Origin: an uncultured Granulosicoccaceae bacterium
Lineage (GTDB): Bacteria > Pseudomonadota > Gammaproteobacteria > Granulosicoccales > Granulosicoccaceae
NCBI GenBank assembly: GCA_938041955.1
Contig: CALISD010000081.1
Coordinates: forward strand, 1-38,629
Direction: 5' to 3'
DNA length: 38,629 nucleotides
Shown here one piece after another: positions 16,901 to 26,136 of this stretch; the first letter of the stretch is position 1, and each line of letters starts with the position of its first letter. The notes under the pieces were generated by a model that was not told the DNA's origin, made no database searches, and saw only the letters and a list, made by a program, of their open reading frames with translations. The position numbers were made by a program, and so were the translations under genes.

Positions 16901-18307
16901 TCAGCCTTGGCCAATGGCGAAGCTTTTTACGTAGGCCTCGGGTTGGTCAGGGTCGAATGTCTTGCCCATGATGTCATAGCTTTTGTATGTCTTCGTGGGT
17001 GGCTCTAAACCAAGACTTTTCATTACACTGGCAGCATCGGCTGCGTTGTAGACCTGCTCCGCGATGGTTTTGTAATCAACGTCACCCTGAATGTAACCCC
17101 AGCGTTTCATTTGCGTGAGAATCCATACACCCATTGAGTGCCACGGAAAGGGATCAAAATCGATCCGATTCGGAACATCGTGTATATTGCCCAAACCGTC
17201 GGCATATCTGCCGGTTAAAACTTGTGCAATAACAGGCACGGGCTGGTTCAAATAATTTTTAGGTGCTATGGCTTCTGCGATTTCCTGTCGGTTTGTGGCG
17301 GGGCTCGCATACTGTGTTGCATCGATTAACGCCTTAAGCAGATTGCCGTAGGTATTTGGCATTGTGTTGGCGAATTTTGCGCTACAGGCAAAGGCGCAGC
17401 ACGGGTGACCATCCCAAATGTCTTTTGTTAGTTTGTGAATGAAGCCAACTTTCTCCCATACGGCGCGTTGATTAAACGGGTCGGGAGAAAGATATCCGTC
17501 CAGGTTGCCGGCTTTTAAATTAGCAACCATCTCCGGTGGTGGTACCACTCGAATCTGTATGTCAACATCCGGGTCTAGACCGAACTCAGCCACGTAGTAA
17601 CGCAATAAAAAGTTATGCATTGAGTATTCAAATGGTACGCCGAATTTGAACCCCTTCCATTTGCGTGGATCATCGTTTTTGTCTTTATGATCGACGTGTA
17701 GAACAATAGCTTGTCCGTTAATGTTCTCTACAGCTGGCATCAAATATGGCTCAGCGACAGAGCCCGCACCCATTGTAATCGCCAGTGGCATCGGGGTTAG
17801 CATATGCGCGGCGTCGTATTCATTGTTTAGCGACTTATCGCGTGCAACTGCCCAGCCGGCGGTTTTTATTACATCTACATCCAGACCGTATTTCTCATAA
17901 AAACCCAATGGTTTTGCCATGATGATAGGCGTGGCACAGGTAATAGGGACAAAGCCTACAGAGAGTTTAGATTTCTCCGGTTTACCTAATGAGTCAGCTA
18001 TGGCTGCCTTGGCAGCTTCCATTGGGAAGACGGATGCAAGCGCTGCAGCCAGTGTTCCACCACCCAGTAATTTTGCGAAAGAACGTCGGCTTATGTCGTT
18101 GTGTCCAAACATCGCCCTTACAACTGCGCTTTCAACCATATGGGAAAGTGCTTCGTCGGTATCTGAAAAAGTTGGTTGAGGTTTCGCAGTGTCTTCAGCC
18201 TTTGAAGTGCTGGTTGTATTTGAATTACAGCTGGTGCATGTGCAGTTTCGACCATGGCGTAAATCTATATCGCCGTCGTAAGGATTACTAAAGCTCTTGG
18301 AAGTCAT
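16901..18307 (-). CDS. cynA: CynA/NrtA family ABC transporter substrate-binding protein
   Basis: A periplasmic binding protein of the NrtA/CmpA/CynA family, 468 residues with the chosen start. That ATG (18305-18307) is preceded by AAAGAG at good spacing; an upstream ATG at 18313 and a TTG at 18340 are in frame but lack spacing. A Tat-type signal, S-R-R-S-F-A-K-L-L at about 73-81, lies unusually far in, behind a 70-residue cytoplasmic leader containing a Cys cluster (NCTCTSC, 21-27). The mature part starts after about residue 100 and has the family's conserved pattern (GFVPITCATPIIMAKPLGF). It is first in the cyn operon, so its promoter should lie in the divergent region with the NtrC-like site. 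Confidence 0.87.
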   Translation of the reverse strand: MTSKSFSNPYDGDIDLRHGRNCTCTSCNSNTTSTSKAEDTAKPQPTFSDTDEALSHMVESAVVRAMFGHNDISRRSFAKLLGGGTLAAALASVFPMEAAKAAIADSLGKPEKSKLSVGFVPITCATPIIMAKPLGFYEKYGLDVDVIKTAGWAVARDKSLNNEYDAAHMLTPMPLAITMGAGSVAEPYLMPAVENINGQAIVLHVDHKDKNDDPRKWKGFKFGVPFEYSMHNFLLRYYVAEFGLDPDVDIQIRVVPPPEMVANLKAGNLDGYLSPDPFNQRAVWEKVGFIHKLTKDIWDGHPCCAFACSAKFANTMPNTYGNLLKALIDATQYASPATNRQEIAEAIAPKNYLNQPVPVIAQVLTGRYADGLGNIHDVPNRIDFDPFPWHSMGVWILTQMKRWGYIQGDVDYKTIAEQVYNAADAASVMKSLGLEPPTKTYKSYDIMGKTFDPDQPEAYVKSFAIGQG

Positions 18308-18390
18308 TGGCATCTCTTTGTAAGGTAATTTGTTGAGCAACGTTTTAACAAACTATAAACAGACCGAATAGGTTTGGATTGTGTTTATTT

Positions 18391-18407
18391 TGCACTGCTG
18401 GTGTGCA
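18391..18407. promoter_or_regulatory. NtrC-type binding site
   Basis: The sequence TGCAC-TGCTGGT-GTGCA matches the NtrC dyad TGCAC-N7-GTGCA exactly in its outer half-sites and spacing. It lies 84 bp before the cynA start, between the divergent cyn and peptide-transporter operons. I looked for a -24/-12 sigma-54 promoter on both sides and found none that keeps both GG and GC at the right spacing. The site is therefore suggestive of nitrogen control, not proof. Confidence 0.55.
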
Positions 18408-18779
18408 CAACCGTATAGGTATTCACTGTTCCAGGTGGATGAGGTCTACTCAATATTGGTTCAAAGAAAAATAAAGAAACAAACTATGGCGATGTAGCAG
18501 GTGTAGGGCGGGTATTAGAAGCCGGCTACAGAAAAATAAGGACAGACGCTACCGGAATTGACGATTATGTTTGGGCATAAAACCTCGAATTAGCGCGCTA
18601 CCAGAGTGCCTGTGCATGGATGAAGCGTAGACGTAGAGTCCTCTATTGCAGATGACTGTGGTTGCATGTGCAATAACTGCATCACGGGGATGCAAAATGG
18701 GCATTTGAGAAGTTGAGCCACAAAGTATCTACTGGCGATCGTAATTATTGTCGGTCACGAAACACTCAGAGGCAAAAAA
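18408..18779. other. Divergent intergenic region, no gene
   Basis: This stretch separates the cyn operon from the peptide-type ABC operon. I see no gene, tRNA or strong sigma-70 promoter in it. A run of TGCA-containing motifs around 18650-18700 (GTTGCATGTGCAATAACTGCAT) forms small overlapping dyads that could be a regulator site, but I cannot assign one. Confidence 0.4.
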
Positions 18780-20393
18780 TTGAATCGCAAAATATCTCGC
18801 AGATCCTTGTTGAAAGTCGGTGCGACTGCTATTACAGCGTCTTCTCTGTCTTTTTTAAAAATTCTACCTGCATCGGCGGCGGCAGGGGATGTACTGGTAA
18901 CCGTTACCGGTCAGACAATCAATAGTCTGGATCTGCATCGTACGGGCACTAATCGCGCTAGTTACCAGGTAGCTGTGAATGTATATGACAGACTGGTTTC
19001 TTTCGGTACCAAAGAGGCTGTTGGTGGTGGGATGTCTTATGATTATGCAACCATTGAGCCTGAGCTTGCAGAGAGTTGGACAGTATCTGAAGACGGACTG
19101 CTGTTGACTTTCAAAATAAAATCTGACGCGAAATTCCATGATGGCAAGTCTGTCACAGCGCAAGATGTAAAGTGGTCATTTGATCGTGCAGTATCTGTGG
19201 GTGGTTTTCCCACTGTTCAAATGAAAGCCGGTGGATTGATACGACCGGAGCAGTTTACAGCGGTCGACGATGTGACTTTTACTATAGCACTAGACAAACC
19301 CTCCAAGCTGACACTGCCCGATTTGGCAGTGCCGATTCCGTTTGTTATCAACTCTGAAGTAGCCAAGGCTAACGCCACACCGGAAGACCCGTGGGCGATG
19401 GAGTATTTGCACAAAACTCCGGCCGGCTCGGGTGCCTTCAAAGTTGCTGCCTGGAAACCGGGAGAGCAGTTGATCTATGAACGTAACGATGACTGGGCCG
19501 GTGGCGAATTACCGGGCATTAAACGATTGGTACTTCGTGAGGTAGCAAGCCCTGCGACACGTCGTGCTCTAATTGAGCGTGGTGATGTGCAACTTTCTTT
19601 TAATATCCCAAATAAAGACGCGAAGGAATTGGCAGGTGAGGTAAGTGTTATCTCAACGCCCATCGAAAACTGTATGCATGTGTTGGGATTGAACACAACA
19701 TTCGAACCGTTTCAAGATCCGGATGTTCGAAAGGCAATGGCCTACGCTATTCCTTATGAGGAAATATTTCAGGCAGCGGCCTACGGACGTGGTGAACGGC
19801 TCTGGGGTGGTGCGGCCAAAGTGGATTCCACCGAATGGCCACGTAAATCGCCCTATGAGTACGATATGGACAAAGCGCTGGATCATTTAGGTAAATCCGC
19901 CTTTTCGAAGGGGTTTGATGTACCTTTTTCAATTAGCCTTGGTCTTTCAGACTGGATGGAACCGACGGCGTTATTGATTCAGGAAAGCATTGCAAAACTT
20001 GGAATTAAATCCGAGCTTGAAAAAATACCCGGAGCAAATTGGAGAACAGCCGCATTGGTAGAAAAGCGTTTGCCTTTGCATCTGGATAATTTTGGCGGCT
20101 GGCTTAACTACCCCTGCTACTACTTTTTCTGGGCCTACCAGCATGGCCATTTGTTTAATTCATCAAACTATAAAAACGATGAAGTAGAAGCTCTGGTAGA
20201 CGAGACACTGCATATGAGTGTTGAGGATCCCGACTACGCGCCGAAAATCATGCGTTTGTTTGAAATTGCATTTGAAGATATACCTCGTATTCCACTCTGG
20301 CAGCCGGCATTAAATGTTGCCACCAACGGTGCTCAGGGATATGAATTCTGGTTCCATCGACAATTAGATATCAGGGGACTGACATCAGCCTGA
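18780..20393 (+). CDS. Peptide-type (SBP family 5) ABC transporter substrate-binding protein
   Basis: A 537-residue family-5 solute-binding protein, the class that binds di- and oligopeptides, nickel and other small cations or ureido compounds. The start is a TTG at 18780 with AGAGG seven bases upstream. A Tat-type signal follows directly (S-R-R-S-L-L-K, about 6-12) and cleavage is expected after the ASAAA near residue 35. The body has the family pattern, including the segment YDYATIEPELAESWTVSEDG. It heads an operon with two permeases, a fused ATPase and then allophanate hydrolase, so the ligand may be a nitrogen compound other than a peptide (inference). Confidence 0.85.
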   Translation: MNRKISRRSLLKVGATAITASSLSFLKILPASAAAGDVLVTVTGQTINSLDLHRTGTNRASYQVAVNVYDRLVSFGTKEAVGGGMSYDYATIEPELAESWTVSEDGLLLTFKIKSDAKFHDGKSVTAQDVKWSFDRAVSVGGFPTVQMKAGGLIRPEQFTAVDDVTFTIALDKPSKLTLPDLAVPIPFVINSEVAKANATPEDPWAMEYLHKTPAGSGAFKVAAWKPGEQLIYERNDDWAGGELPGIKRLVLREVASPATRRALIERGDVQLSFNIPNKDAKELAGEVSVISTPIENCMHVLGLNTTFEPFQDPDVRKAMAYAIPYEEIFQAAAYGRGERLWGGAAKVDSTEWPRKSPYEYDMDKALDHLGKSAFSKGFDVPFSISLGLSDWMEPTALLIQESIAKLGIKSELEKIPGANWRTAALVEKRLPLHLDNFGGWLNYPCYYFFWAYQHGHLFNSSNYKNDEVEALVDETLHMSVEDPDYAPKIMRLFEIAFEDIPRIPLWQPALNVATNGAQGYEFWFHRQLDIRGLTSA

Positions 20394-20395
20394 TC

Positions 20396-21424
20396 GTGTC
20401 ACCTCGTGTCACGGCGCTGATCAATCGAATGGCTCAAACCATACCGGTAGTGATCGGTGTGGTTGTTATCAGCTTTTTATTGACCAGAGCCCTGCCGGGA
20501 GATCCGGCTGTCTACTTTGCAGGCGATGCGGCTGATGCGGCTTCAATACAACAAGTCAGGGAAGCTTTGGGTCTTGATAAATCCATGCCGCAACAGTTTC
20601 TTATCTATGTGGGTGATTTGCTACGCGGGGATCTTGGCCAGTCATTATCCAGTGGCCAGCCCGTATTGACGGACCTCACGTATCGATTGCCAGCTTCATT
20701 GGAGCTGACGCTCGTGGCCCTGGGATTGTCTTGTCTAATTGCAATACCTTTGGGAGTGCTTGCTGCAACGCGGCCTGGAACCTGGGTTGACCATTTATGT
20801 CGTGTTTTGGTTACAGCGGGGGTGTCATTGCCTACGTTTTTTACCGGTGTTGTGCTGATCTATTTTTTCTACTATTTGACTGGCTGGGCGCCTGCACCCC
20901 TAGGGCGCCTGGATTTCATTTATATCGAGCCCGATCGTGTTACCGGGTTCTATCTGATTGATAGTCTGTTAGCGGGTGATATTGAAACCTTTCTGGGTGC
21001 CCTTAAGCAATTGATCTTGCCCTCTATCACATTAGCGCTTTTTACAATGGCACCCATAGCCCGTATGACCCGTTCGGCGATGATCAGTGCATTGTCTTCC
21101 GATTATATCCGTACTGTTAGAGCAGCCGGGTTATCGAGAACCACCATTCTCCGAACCTACGCCTTTCGCAATGCCCTGTTACCAGTGATAACTACACTCG
21201 GAATGGTATTTTCGTTTTCACTGGGTGCCAATGTACTGGTTGAGCGGGTGTTTGCCTGGCCCGGTATAGGGTCTTATGCGGTCGATGCATTGGTCGCATC
21301 AGACTATGCTGCGGTACAGGGGTTTGTACTGGCCATGGCGTTACTTTTTGTTTTTGTGAATCTACTGATCGATCTATTGTATTCGGTGGTTGATCCTCGA
21401 ATAGGTTTTGCAGACAATGAGTAG
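20396..21424 (+). CDS. Peptide-type ABC transporter permease (DppB-like)
   Basis: A 342-residue inner-membrane permease of the DppB/OppB type. It has an N-terminal membrane segment followed by the hallmark RALPGDPAVYFAG, and about six membrane segments in all. The ATPase-contact loop is visible around YIRTVRAAGLSRTTILRTYAFRNA split over residues 235-260. The GTG start at 20396 is two bases after the binding-protein stop and gives the usual short N-terminal arm. It pairs with the DppC-like permease, which overlaps its end by eight bases. Confidence 0.88.
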   Translation: MSPRVTALINRMAQTIPVVIGVVVISFLLTRALPGDPAVYFAGDAADAASIQQVREALGLDKSMPQQFLIYVGDLLRGDLGQSLSSGQPVLTDLTYRLPASLELTLVALGLSCLIAIPLGVLAATRPGTWVDHLCRVLVTAGVSLPTFFTGVVLIYFFYYLTGWAPAPLGRLDFIYIEPDRVTGFYLIDSLLAGDIETFLGALKQLILPSITLALFTMAPIARMTRSAMISALSSDYIRTVRAAGLSRTTILRTYAFRNALLPVITTLGMVFSFSLGANVLVERVFAWPGIGSYAVDALVASDYAAVQGFVLAMALLFVFVNLLIDLLYSVVDPRIGFADNE

Positions 21425-22325
21425 CGACCTGGGCACTGCATCCGTTGTTGCCACACCTACGCAGCCGGCTAGCTATCAATCGCAATCAACATTGGCGCAT
21501 ATCATATATGTGTTGCGTGATAACCCTGTCACTCTGATCGCCTTTATCATGCTGAGCGTTTTAGTGGTATGTGCTTTGTTTGGTCATTGGATCGCGCCCT
21601 ATGACCCCCTTGCCACTGACAGTAGCTCGATCTTACAGCCACCCTCAAGCCAACACTGGTTTGGCACTGATAATGTTGGTCGTGATGTATTCAGTCGGGT
21701 GTTGGTTGCTACAAGACTCGATCTGCAGATTTCGATCATGGCTGTGTCTCTGTCATTCGTTATTGGTGCCACGCTCGGCGCAATAGCCGGCTATTGGGGA
21801 GGTTGGATAGACATAGTGCTCAGCCGATTCCTTGATACCATTATGGCATTCCCGCTATTTGTCCTGGCAATGGGTATTGTTGCGGCACTAGGCAATACCG
21901 TCGAAAATATTATCTACGCCACTGCCATTATCAATATACCGTTTTACGCACGTCTGATAAGGGCCGAAGTCAATTTAAGGCGTGATAGCGGGTTCGCCGT
22001 GGCAGCAAAGCTTTCAGGCAACAGTGATTTGCGAGTATTGGTGCAACATATTTTCCCCAATACGCTACCGCCAGTAATGGTGCAGGTGTCGTTGAATCTT
22101 GGCTGGGCAATCTTAAACGCCGCCGGGTTGAGCTTTATTGGTCTTGGCGTCAGACCTCCAACGCCGGAGTGGGGCATCATGGTGGCGGAAGGTGCAAATT
22201 TTATTGTCTCAGGTGAGTGGTGGATGGCTGTATTTCCAGGGCTTGCGTTAATGTTTGCCGTTTTCACCTTTAATTTACTGGGTGACGGTTTACGTGACAT
22301 CGTTGATCCACGGAAACGCAAATAA
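21417..22325 (+). CDS. Peptide-type ABC transporter permease (DppC-like)
   Basis: A 302-residue DppC/OppC-type permease. The N-terminal OppC region contains the first membrane segment and the motif HWFGTDNVGRDVFSRV, followed by five further membrane segments. The ATG at 21417 overlaps the end of the DppB-like gene by eight bases; a TTG three codons upstream is less likely. The family-typical C-terminus (FNLLGDGLRDIVDPR) is intact. It forms the heterodimeric channel with the preceding permease. Confidence 0.88.
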   Translation: MSSDLGTASVVATPTQPASYQSQSTLAHIIYVLRDNPVTLIAFIMLSVLVVCALFGHWIAPYDPLATDSSSILQPPSSQHWFGTDNVGRDVFSRVLVATRLDLQISIMAVSLSFVIGATLGAIAGYWGGWIDIVLSRFLDTIMAFPLFVLAMGIVAALGNTVENIIYATAIINIPFYARLIRAEVNLRRDSGFAVAAKLSGNSDLRVLVQHIFPNTLPPVMVQVSLNLGWAILNAAGLSFIGLGVRPPTPEWGIMVAEGANFIVSGEWWMAVFPGLALMFAVFTFNLLGDGLRDIVDPRKRK

Positions 22326-22330
22326 AGACC

Positions 22331-24037
22331 ATGGTAGACCTGCTAACAATTAAAAATCTTGCGGTAGATTTCCAAACACGCAACGGCACGGTTAACGCAG
22401 TACGCGATGTAAGTGTCTGTGTTAAGCGCAGCCAGAAAATAGGCATCGTCGGTGAGTCGGGTTCCGGCAAATCTGTTAGTGCCTTTGCGATCATGCGCTT
22501 GCTTGATAGTGGTGGAAAAGTAACTGCTGGTGAAGTGAGCTACAACGGCATAGATCTGCGACGCTGTAGTGAAAAAGAGATGCGTGATATTCGAGGTCGC
22601 GATATCTCCATGGTATTTCAAAACCCACGTGCAGCGTTAAACCCGATCCGCACGGTGGGAAAGCAATTAGTAGATGTACTACACCAGCATTCGTTGGCAA
22701 GCAGGCAAAATGCCCGTCACAAGGCTATTGAAGCATTGGCTGCGGTAAAGATTAACGATCCGAAGTCGTGCTTTAGTAGGTACCCGTTTGAGCTGTCCGG
22801 AGGTATGTGTCAAAGAGTAGTTATTGCGCTGGCACTGGCGTGTAACCCGCGACTGCTTATCGCTGATGAACCCACAACCGGCCTCGATATTACAACGCAA
22901 CGCTCTGTTATGGAGCTTATTGATGAACTGATTACTGCCAGACAAATGAGTGCAATATTCATTACCCACGATCTGGCGTTGGCTGCGCAATACTGTGACC
23001 ATATTATTGTGATGAAAGACGGTGAGATTGTAGAGTCTGGTGAGCCGGAAAGTTTATTTGGATCACCGCAACATGCTTATACGAAAAAATTGGTCAGCGC
23101 GACACCAAGACCAGGCGTGGAACTTAGGGATCTATTGCCGCCAACGTTATCCGGAGAGCCGTTGGCAAAGATGTCAGTTGTTGTACCATCGAACAAACCA
23201 CTACTGGAAGTAAAAGAGTTGTCAAAGGAGTTTAACACCAAAGGAAGTGCCTTTGTTGCGGTCAATAAATTATCTTTCACCATTCATGAGAATGAAAGTG
23301 TCGGACTGGTAGGTGAGTCCGGGTGTGGAAAATCTACTACTTCAAGTATGCTGATGCGGCTTCTTGACAGTACCAGTGGTCAGGTTATATTTAATGGGTC
23401 TGACTTGTTCAACACCGGCTTACGTGAGTTTTCCAAAGACAAGAGGCGTGCATCACTGCAAATGATATTTCAAGACGCCGGTGAGAGTCTTAATCCCAGA
23501 CATAACGCGGCAACACTCATCCGTGAGCCACTTTCACACCTAACGAACCTGAGTCGCAAGGAAATAAAAACGCGTATATTGGAGCTTGCCGATCTGGTAG
23601 GACTGCCACATTCACTGTTGAGCAGATTTCCACATCAATTGTCTGGTGGTCAGATGGCACGGGTTGGAATAGCACGCGCGATAGCCGTTAATCCCAGATT
23701 ATTAATTCTGGATGAACCCACCGCAGCCCTTGATGTATCGATACAGGCCGTGGTTTTGAATTTACTGGCAGATTTGCGCCATCAACTACAGATTAGTTAT
23801 CTCTTTGTGAGTCATGATCTTCGCGTCATCGATCTTATGTGTGATCGGGTGTTGGTCATGCGTGGTGGAGAAATAGTAGAGCAGGGTGGAGTTAATCAAA
23901 TTCTGAATGATCCGCAACACCCGTACACAAAAGAACTGTTGGCCGCCGCCCCGGCACCGCCGGTAAAAAACGACTCTGTAGAAAAATTCCGACAGGAGGA
24001 GAGTGATTTACTTGCGCTTAATACGGTTGGGTTTTAG
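22331..24037 (+). CDS. Fused double ABC ATPase (DppD-DppF type)
   Basis: A 568-residue protein with two complete ABC ATPase domains in one chain, as in GsiA or YejF. The first domain (about 1-265) has Walker A GESGSGKS, signature LSGGMCQRV and Walker B LLIADEPTTGLD. The second (about 290-550) has GESGCGKS, LSGGQMARVG and LLILDEPTAALD. Both carry the C-terminal peptide-transporter extension (PQHAYTKKL, PQHPYTKEL). It starts six bases after the DppC-like gene and energises that transporter at the inner membrane. Confidence 0.92.
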   Translation: MVDLLTIKNLAVDFQTRNGTVNAVRDVSVCVKRSQKIGIVGESGSGKSVSAFAIMRLLDSGGKVTAGEVSYNGIDLRRCSEKEMRDIRGRDISMVFQNPRAALNPIRTVGKQLVDVLHQHSLASRQNARHKAIEALAAVKINDPKSCFSRYPFELSGGMCQRVVIALALACNPRLLIADEPTTGLDITTQRSVMELIDELITARQMSAIFITHDLALAAQYCDHIIVMKDGEIVESGEPESLFGSPQHAYTKKLVSATPRPGVELRDLLPPTLSGEPLAKMSVVVPSNKPLLEVKELSKEFNTKGSAFVAVNKLSFTIHENESVGLVGESGCGKSTTSSMLMRLLDSTSGQVIFNGSDLFNTGLREFSKDKRRASLQMIFQDAGESLNPRHNAATLIREPLSHLTNLSRKEIKTRILELADLVGLPHSLLSRFPHQLSGGQMARVGIARAIAVNPRLLILDEPTAALDVSIQAVVLNLLADLRHQLQISYLFVSHDLRVIDLMCDRVLVMRGGEIVEQGGVNQILNDPQHPYTKELLAAAPAPPVKNDSVEKFRQEESDLLALNTVGF

Positions 24038-24058
24038 TCTCAGGTTAATATCGTAGAG

Positions 24059-24090
24059 CCCGGCTATGGCACATAGCGGGTTTATATATA
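24059..24090 (+). terminator. Possible intrinsic terminator or attenuator before atzF
   Basis: CCC-G-GCTATG pairs with CATAGCGGG around a GCA loop (nine pairs, one bulged G), followed by TTTATATATA. It sits between the transporter ATPase gene and atzF and could end or attenuate the transporter transcript. The T-tract is interrupted, so activity is uncertain. Confidence 0.45.
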
Positions 24091-24103
24091 ATTACTAATA
24101 GTG

Positions 24104-24121
24104 ATATGCCGCAGTGCATAT
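24104..24121. promoter_or_regulatory. Dyad ATATGC-N6-GCATAT upstream of atzF
   Basis: A perfect 6+6 inverted repeat lies just before the atzF ribosome binding site (AAGGA, about 24131). The position suits a repressor operator. I cannot assign a regulator, and none is encoded nearby. Confidence 0.35.
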
Positions 24122-24140
24122 TATCAATATAAGGAAAACC

Positions 24141-25946
24141 ATGGCTTTTGATATGAGTATTAGTGGGCTCAGAGAAGCTTACTCTACAGGTGACTTGACC
24201 CCGCCAGGTTTGTTTCAACATATTCGCCAACTTGCTAAACAATACGAAGATCATAATATTTGGATTACCTTGCTTAATGAGGAACAAATCGAGAGCTATT
24301 TGTCTGCGCTCAAGATGACAGATTTTGATCAAAAGCCGCTGTGGGGAATACCCTTTGCACTTAAAGACAATATGAATCTAGCCGGCATACCCACCACAGC
24401 AGGATGTGAAGCTTTTGCCTATACACCCGGTGAGACTGCAACGGTAGTCAAGCGGCTATTGGATGCTGGTGCGATACCGGTAGGAAAGGCGAATCTTGAC
24501 CAGTTTGCGACCGGTCTTAACGGTACAAGATCGCCGTGGGGTGCTTGCCGTAACAGCCATAATAAAGATTACGTCAGCGGTGGATCCAGCTCTGGCTCAT
24601 CCGTCAGTGTGGCGCTGGGTCTGTCCACCTTTAGCCTGGGTACTGATACCGCGGGTTCCGGCAGAGTGCCAGCGTGCTTCAATAATTTGATTGGTTTAAA
24701 ACCGACCAGGGGTTTAATACCTGCCAGCGGAGTTGTGCCTGCCTGTCAAAGTCTTGATTGCGTCAGTATCTTTGCATACAACGCAGACGATGCGAATAGT
24801 GTTTTGCAGGTAGCAGAGGGTTTTGATCAGGCTGACCCGTATAGCAGGAAGAATAGCTTTGACAATAGAGCGGACCATTACGGATTGCGTCAAGGGGTTA
24901 TAAAAGCCGGAGTGATACCTGACGATCAATTAGAATTTTTCGGTGATAATTCCTACATGAGTGCCTATAAAAAAACTATGAAGGTATTGCAGGGGAATGG
25001 TTTTGAGTTGGTAGAGATAGACTATCAACCATTCGATGAAGTCGCGAAACTATTGTATGAAGGGCCTTGGGTTACTGAGAGGTATCTTGCTGTCCAGCCG
25101 TTGATAGATGAATCACCCGATGATTTAAATAAAACGGTTCGTGAGATCATTGAGCCTGGTGGTGCTTTACTGGCTTCTGATTTGTTCAAGGCGCAATATC
25201 GTCTGTCTGCACTTAAACACCTTTGTGAAGAACTGCTATCGGGTGTCGACTGTATGATAACGCCCACTGCAGGCCGTCTTTTCACCGTTGATGAAATGTT
25301 AGAGGAGCCCATTAAGCGTAATTCTCAGCTGGGCTATTACACGAATTTTGTGAACCTGCTTGATATGGCTGCGGTGTCTGTTCCCACAGCTATTACCGAA
25401 CAGGAGTTGCCATTTGGTATCACCTTGTTAGCCGGTGCGTTAACTGATAGAGCATTATTGTCTATGGCCAATCGCATTCAGCAGACTTTACCGTTGCCGG
25501 CTGGTGCGTTAGGTGTTCCCCATCCGAAGTTAAGCCCTAAGCCAGTGGTGCCTACTGATTTTACAGATGTTGTAGTGTGCGGTGCCCATATGAAAGGACT
25601 GCCTCTGAACTGGCAGCTCACTGAGCGTGGCGCGGTGCTAAAATCTGTGACGACAACTAATCAAGGCTACCTCTTATACAGATTGCCGGGTGACACCCCG
25701 GTGCGCCCTGCATTGATGGCGTCGCAAGAAGATGGTAGATGTATTGACGTAGAGGTGTGGTCTATGCCGACAAATAATCTGGGTAGTTTTATTGCAGCTA
25801 TTCCAGCGCCGCTAGGGCTTGGGAAAGTGACGCTGGCAGACGGTCAGGTAAGTACCGGTTTTATATGTGAGCACGGTGCCATTGGCGAATCAGAAGATAT
25901 ATCAAAATTTGGTGGGTGGAGAAATTATCTGAGTGTAATGACCTGA
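24141..25946 (+). CDS. atzF: Allophanate hydrolase
   Basis: Allophanate hydrolase splits allophanate to ammonia and CO2, the last step of biuret, cyanuric acid and urea-carboxylase pathways. The N-terminal amidase-signature domain (about 1-460) has the Ser-Ser-Lys triad K75, S149 and S173. Their spacing equals that of Pseudomonas AtzF (K91, S165, S189, from memory). The C-terminal domain (about 480-601, from VVVCGAHMKGLPLN to GGWRNYL) is specific to this enzyme and rules out a generic amidase. The ATG at 24141 has AAGGA upstream; an upstream in-frame ATG at 24114 lacks a site. It follows the peptide-type ABC operon. No biuret hydrolase, AtzE, AtzG or urea carboxylase is in the window. Confidence 0.93.
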   Translation: MAFDMSISGLREAYSTGDLTPPGLFQHIRQLAKQYEDHNIWITLLNEEQIESYLSALKMTDFDQKPLWGIPFALKDNMNLAGIPTTAGCEAFAYTPGETATVVKRLLDAGAIPVGKANLDQFATGLNGTRSPWGACRNSHNKDYVSGGSSSGSSVSVALGLSTFSLGTDTAGSGRVPACFNNLIGLKPTRGLIPASGVVPACQSLDCVSIFAYNADDANSVLQVAEGFDQADPYSRKNSFDNRADHYGLRQGVIKAGVIPDDQLEFFGDNSYMSAYKKTMKVLQGNGFELVEIDYQPFDEVAKLLYEGPWVTERYLAVQPLIDESPDDLNKTVREIIEPGGALLASDLFKAQYRLSALKHLCEELLSGVDCMITPTAGRLFTVDEMLEEPIKRNSQLGYYTNFVNLLDMAAVSVPTAITEQELPFGITLLAGALTDRALLSMANRIQQTLPLPAGALGVPHPKLSPKPVVPTDFTDVVVCGAHMKGLPLNWQLTERGAVLKSVTTTNQGYLLYRLPGDTPVRPALMASQEDGRCIDVEVWSMPTNNLGSFIAAIPAPLGLGKVTLADGQVSTGFICEHGAIGESEDISKFGGWRNYLSVMT

Positions 25947-26136
25947 TTATCGTCAATGATTGGCTTCCAATTTCCAGAATGAGAATCCTGATAAATTATT
26001 TCAGCCAATTATGTGGGACATACCGGAGCATGACCTGGTTGATTCAACGGTCGACTGTGTGAGGCTTTCGAAGTATCGCGATGGTGTGTTGAGCGTGAGA
26101 CAGTTTTCGTAATACTATGAATGCAGTGTTGTCTGA

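Noticed and set aside
15106..18307. Nitrate or taurine rather than cyanate transporter
   Set aside because: The families overlap, but the four-base overlap of the ATPase gene with cynS and the absence of nitrate reductase or sulfonate genes favour cyanate.
18308..18779. Sigma-54 -24/-12 promoter next to the NtrC-like site
   Set aside because: No position on either strand keeps GG and GC with ten bases between them in a convincing context.
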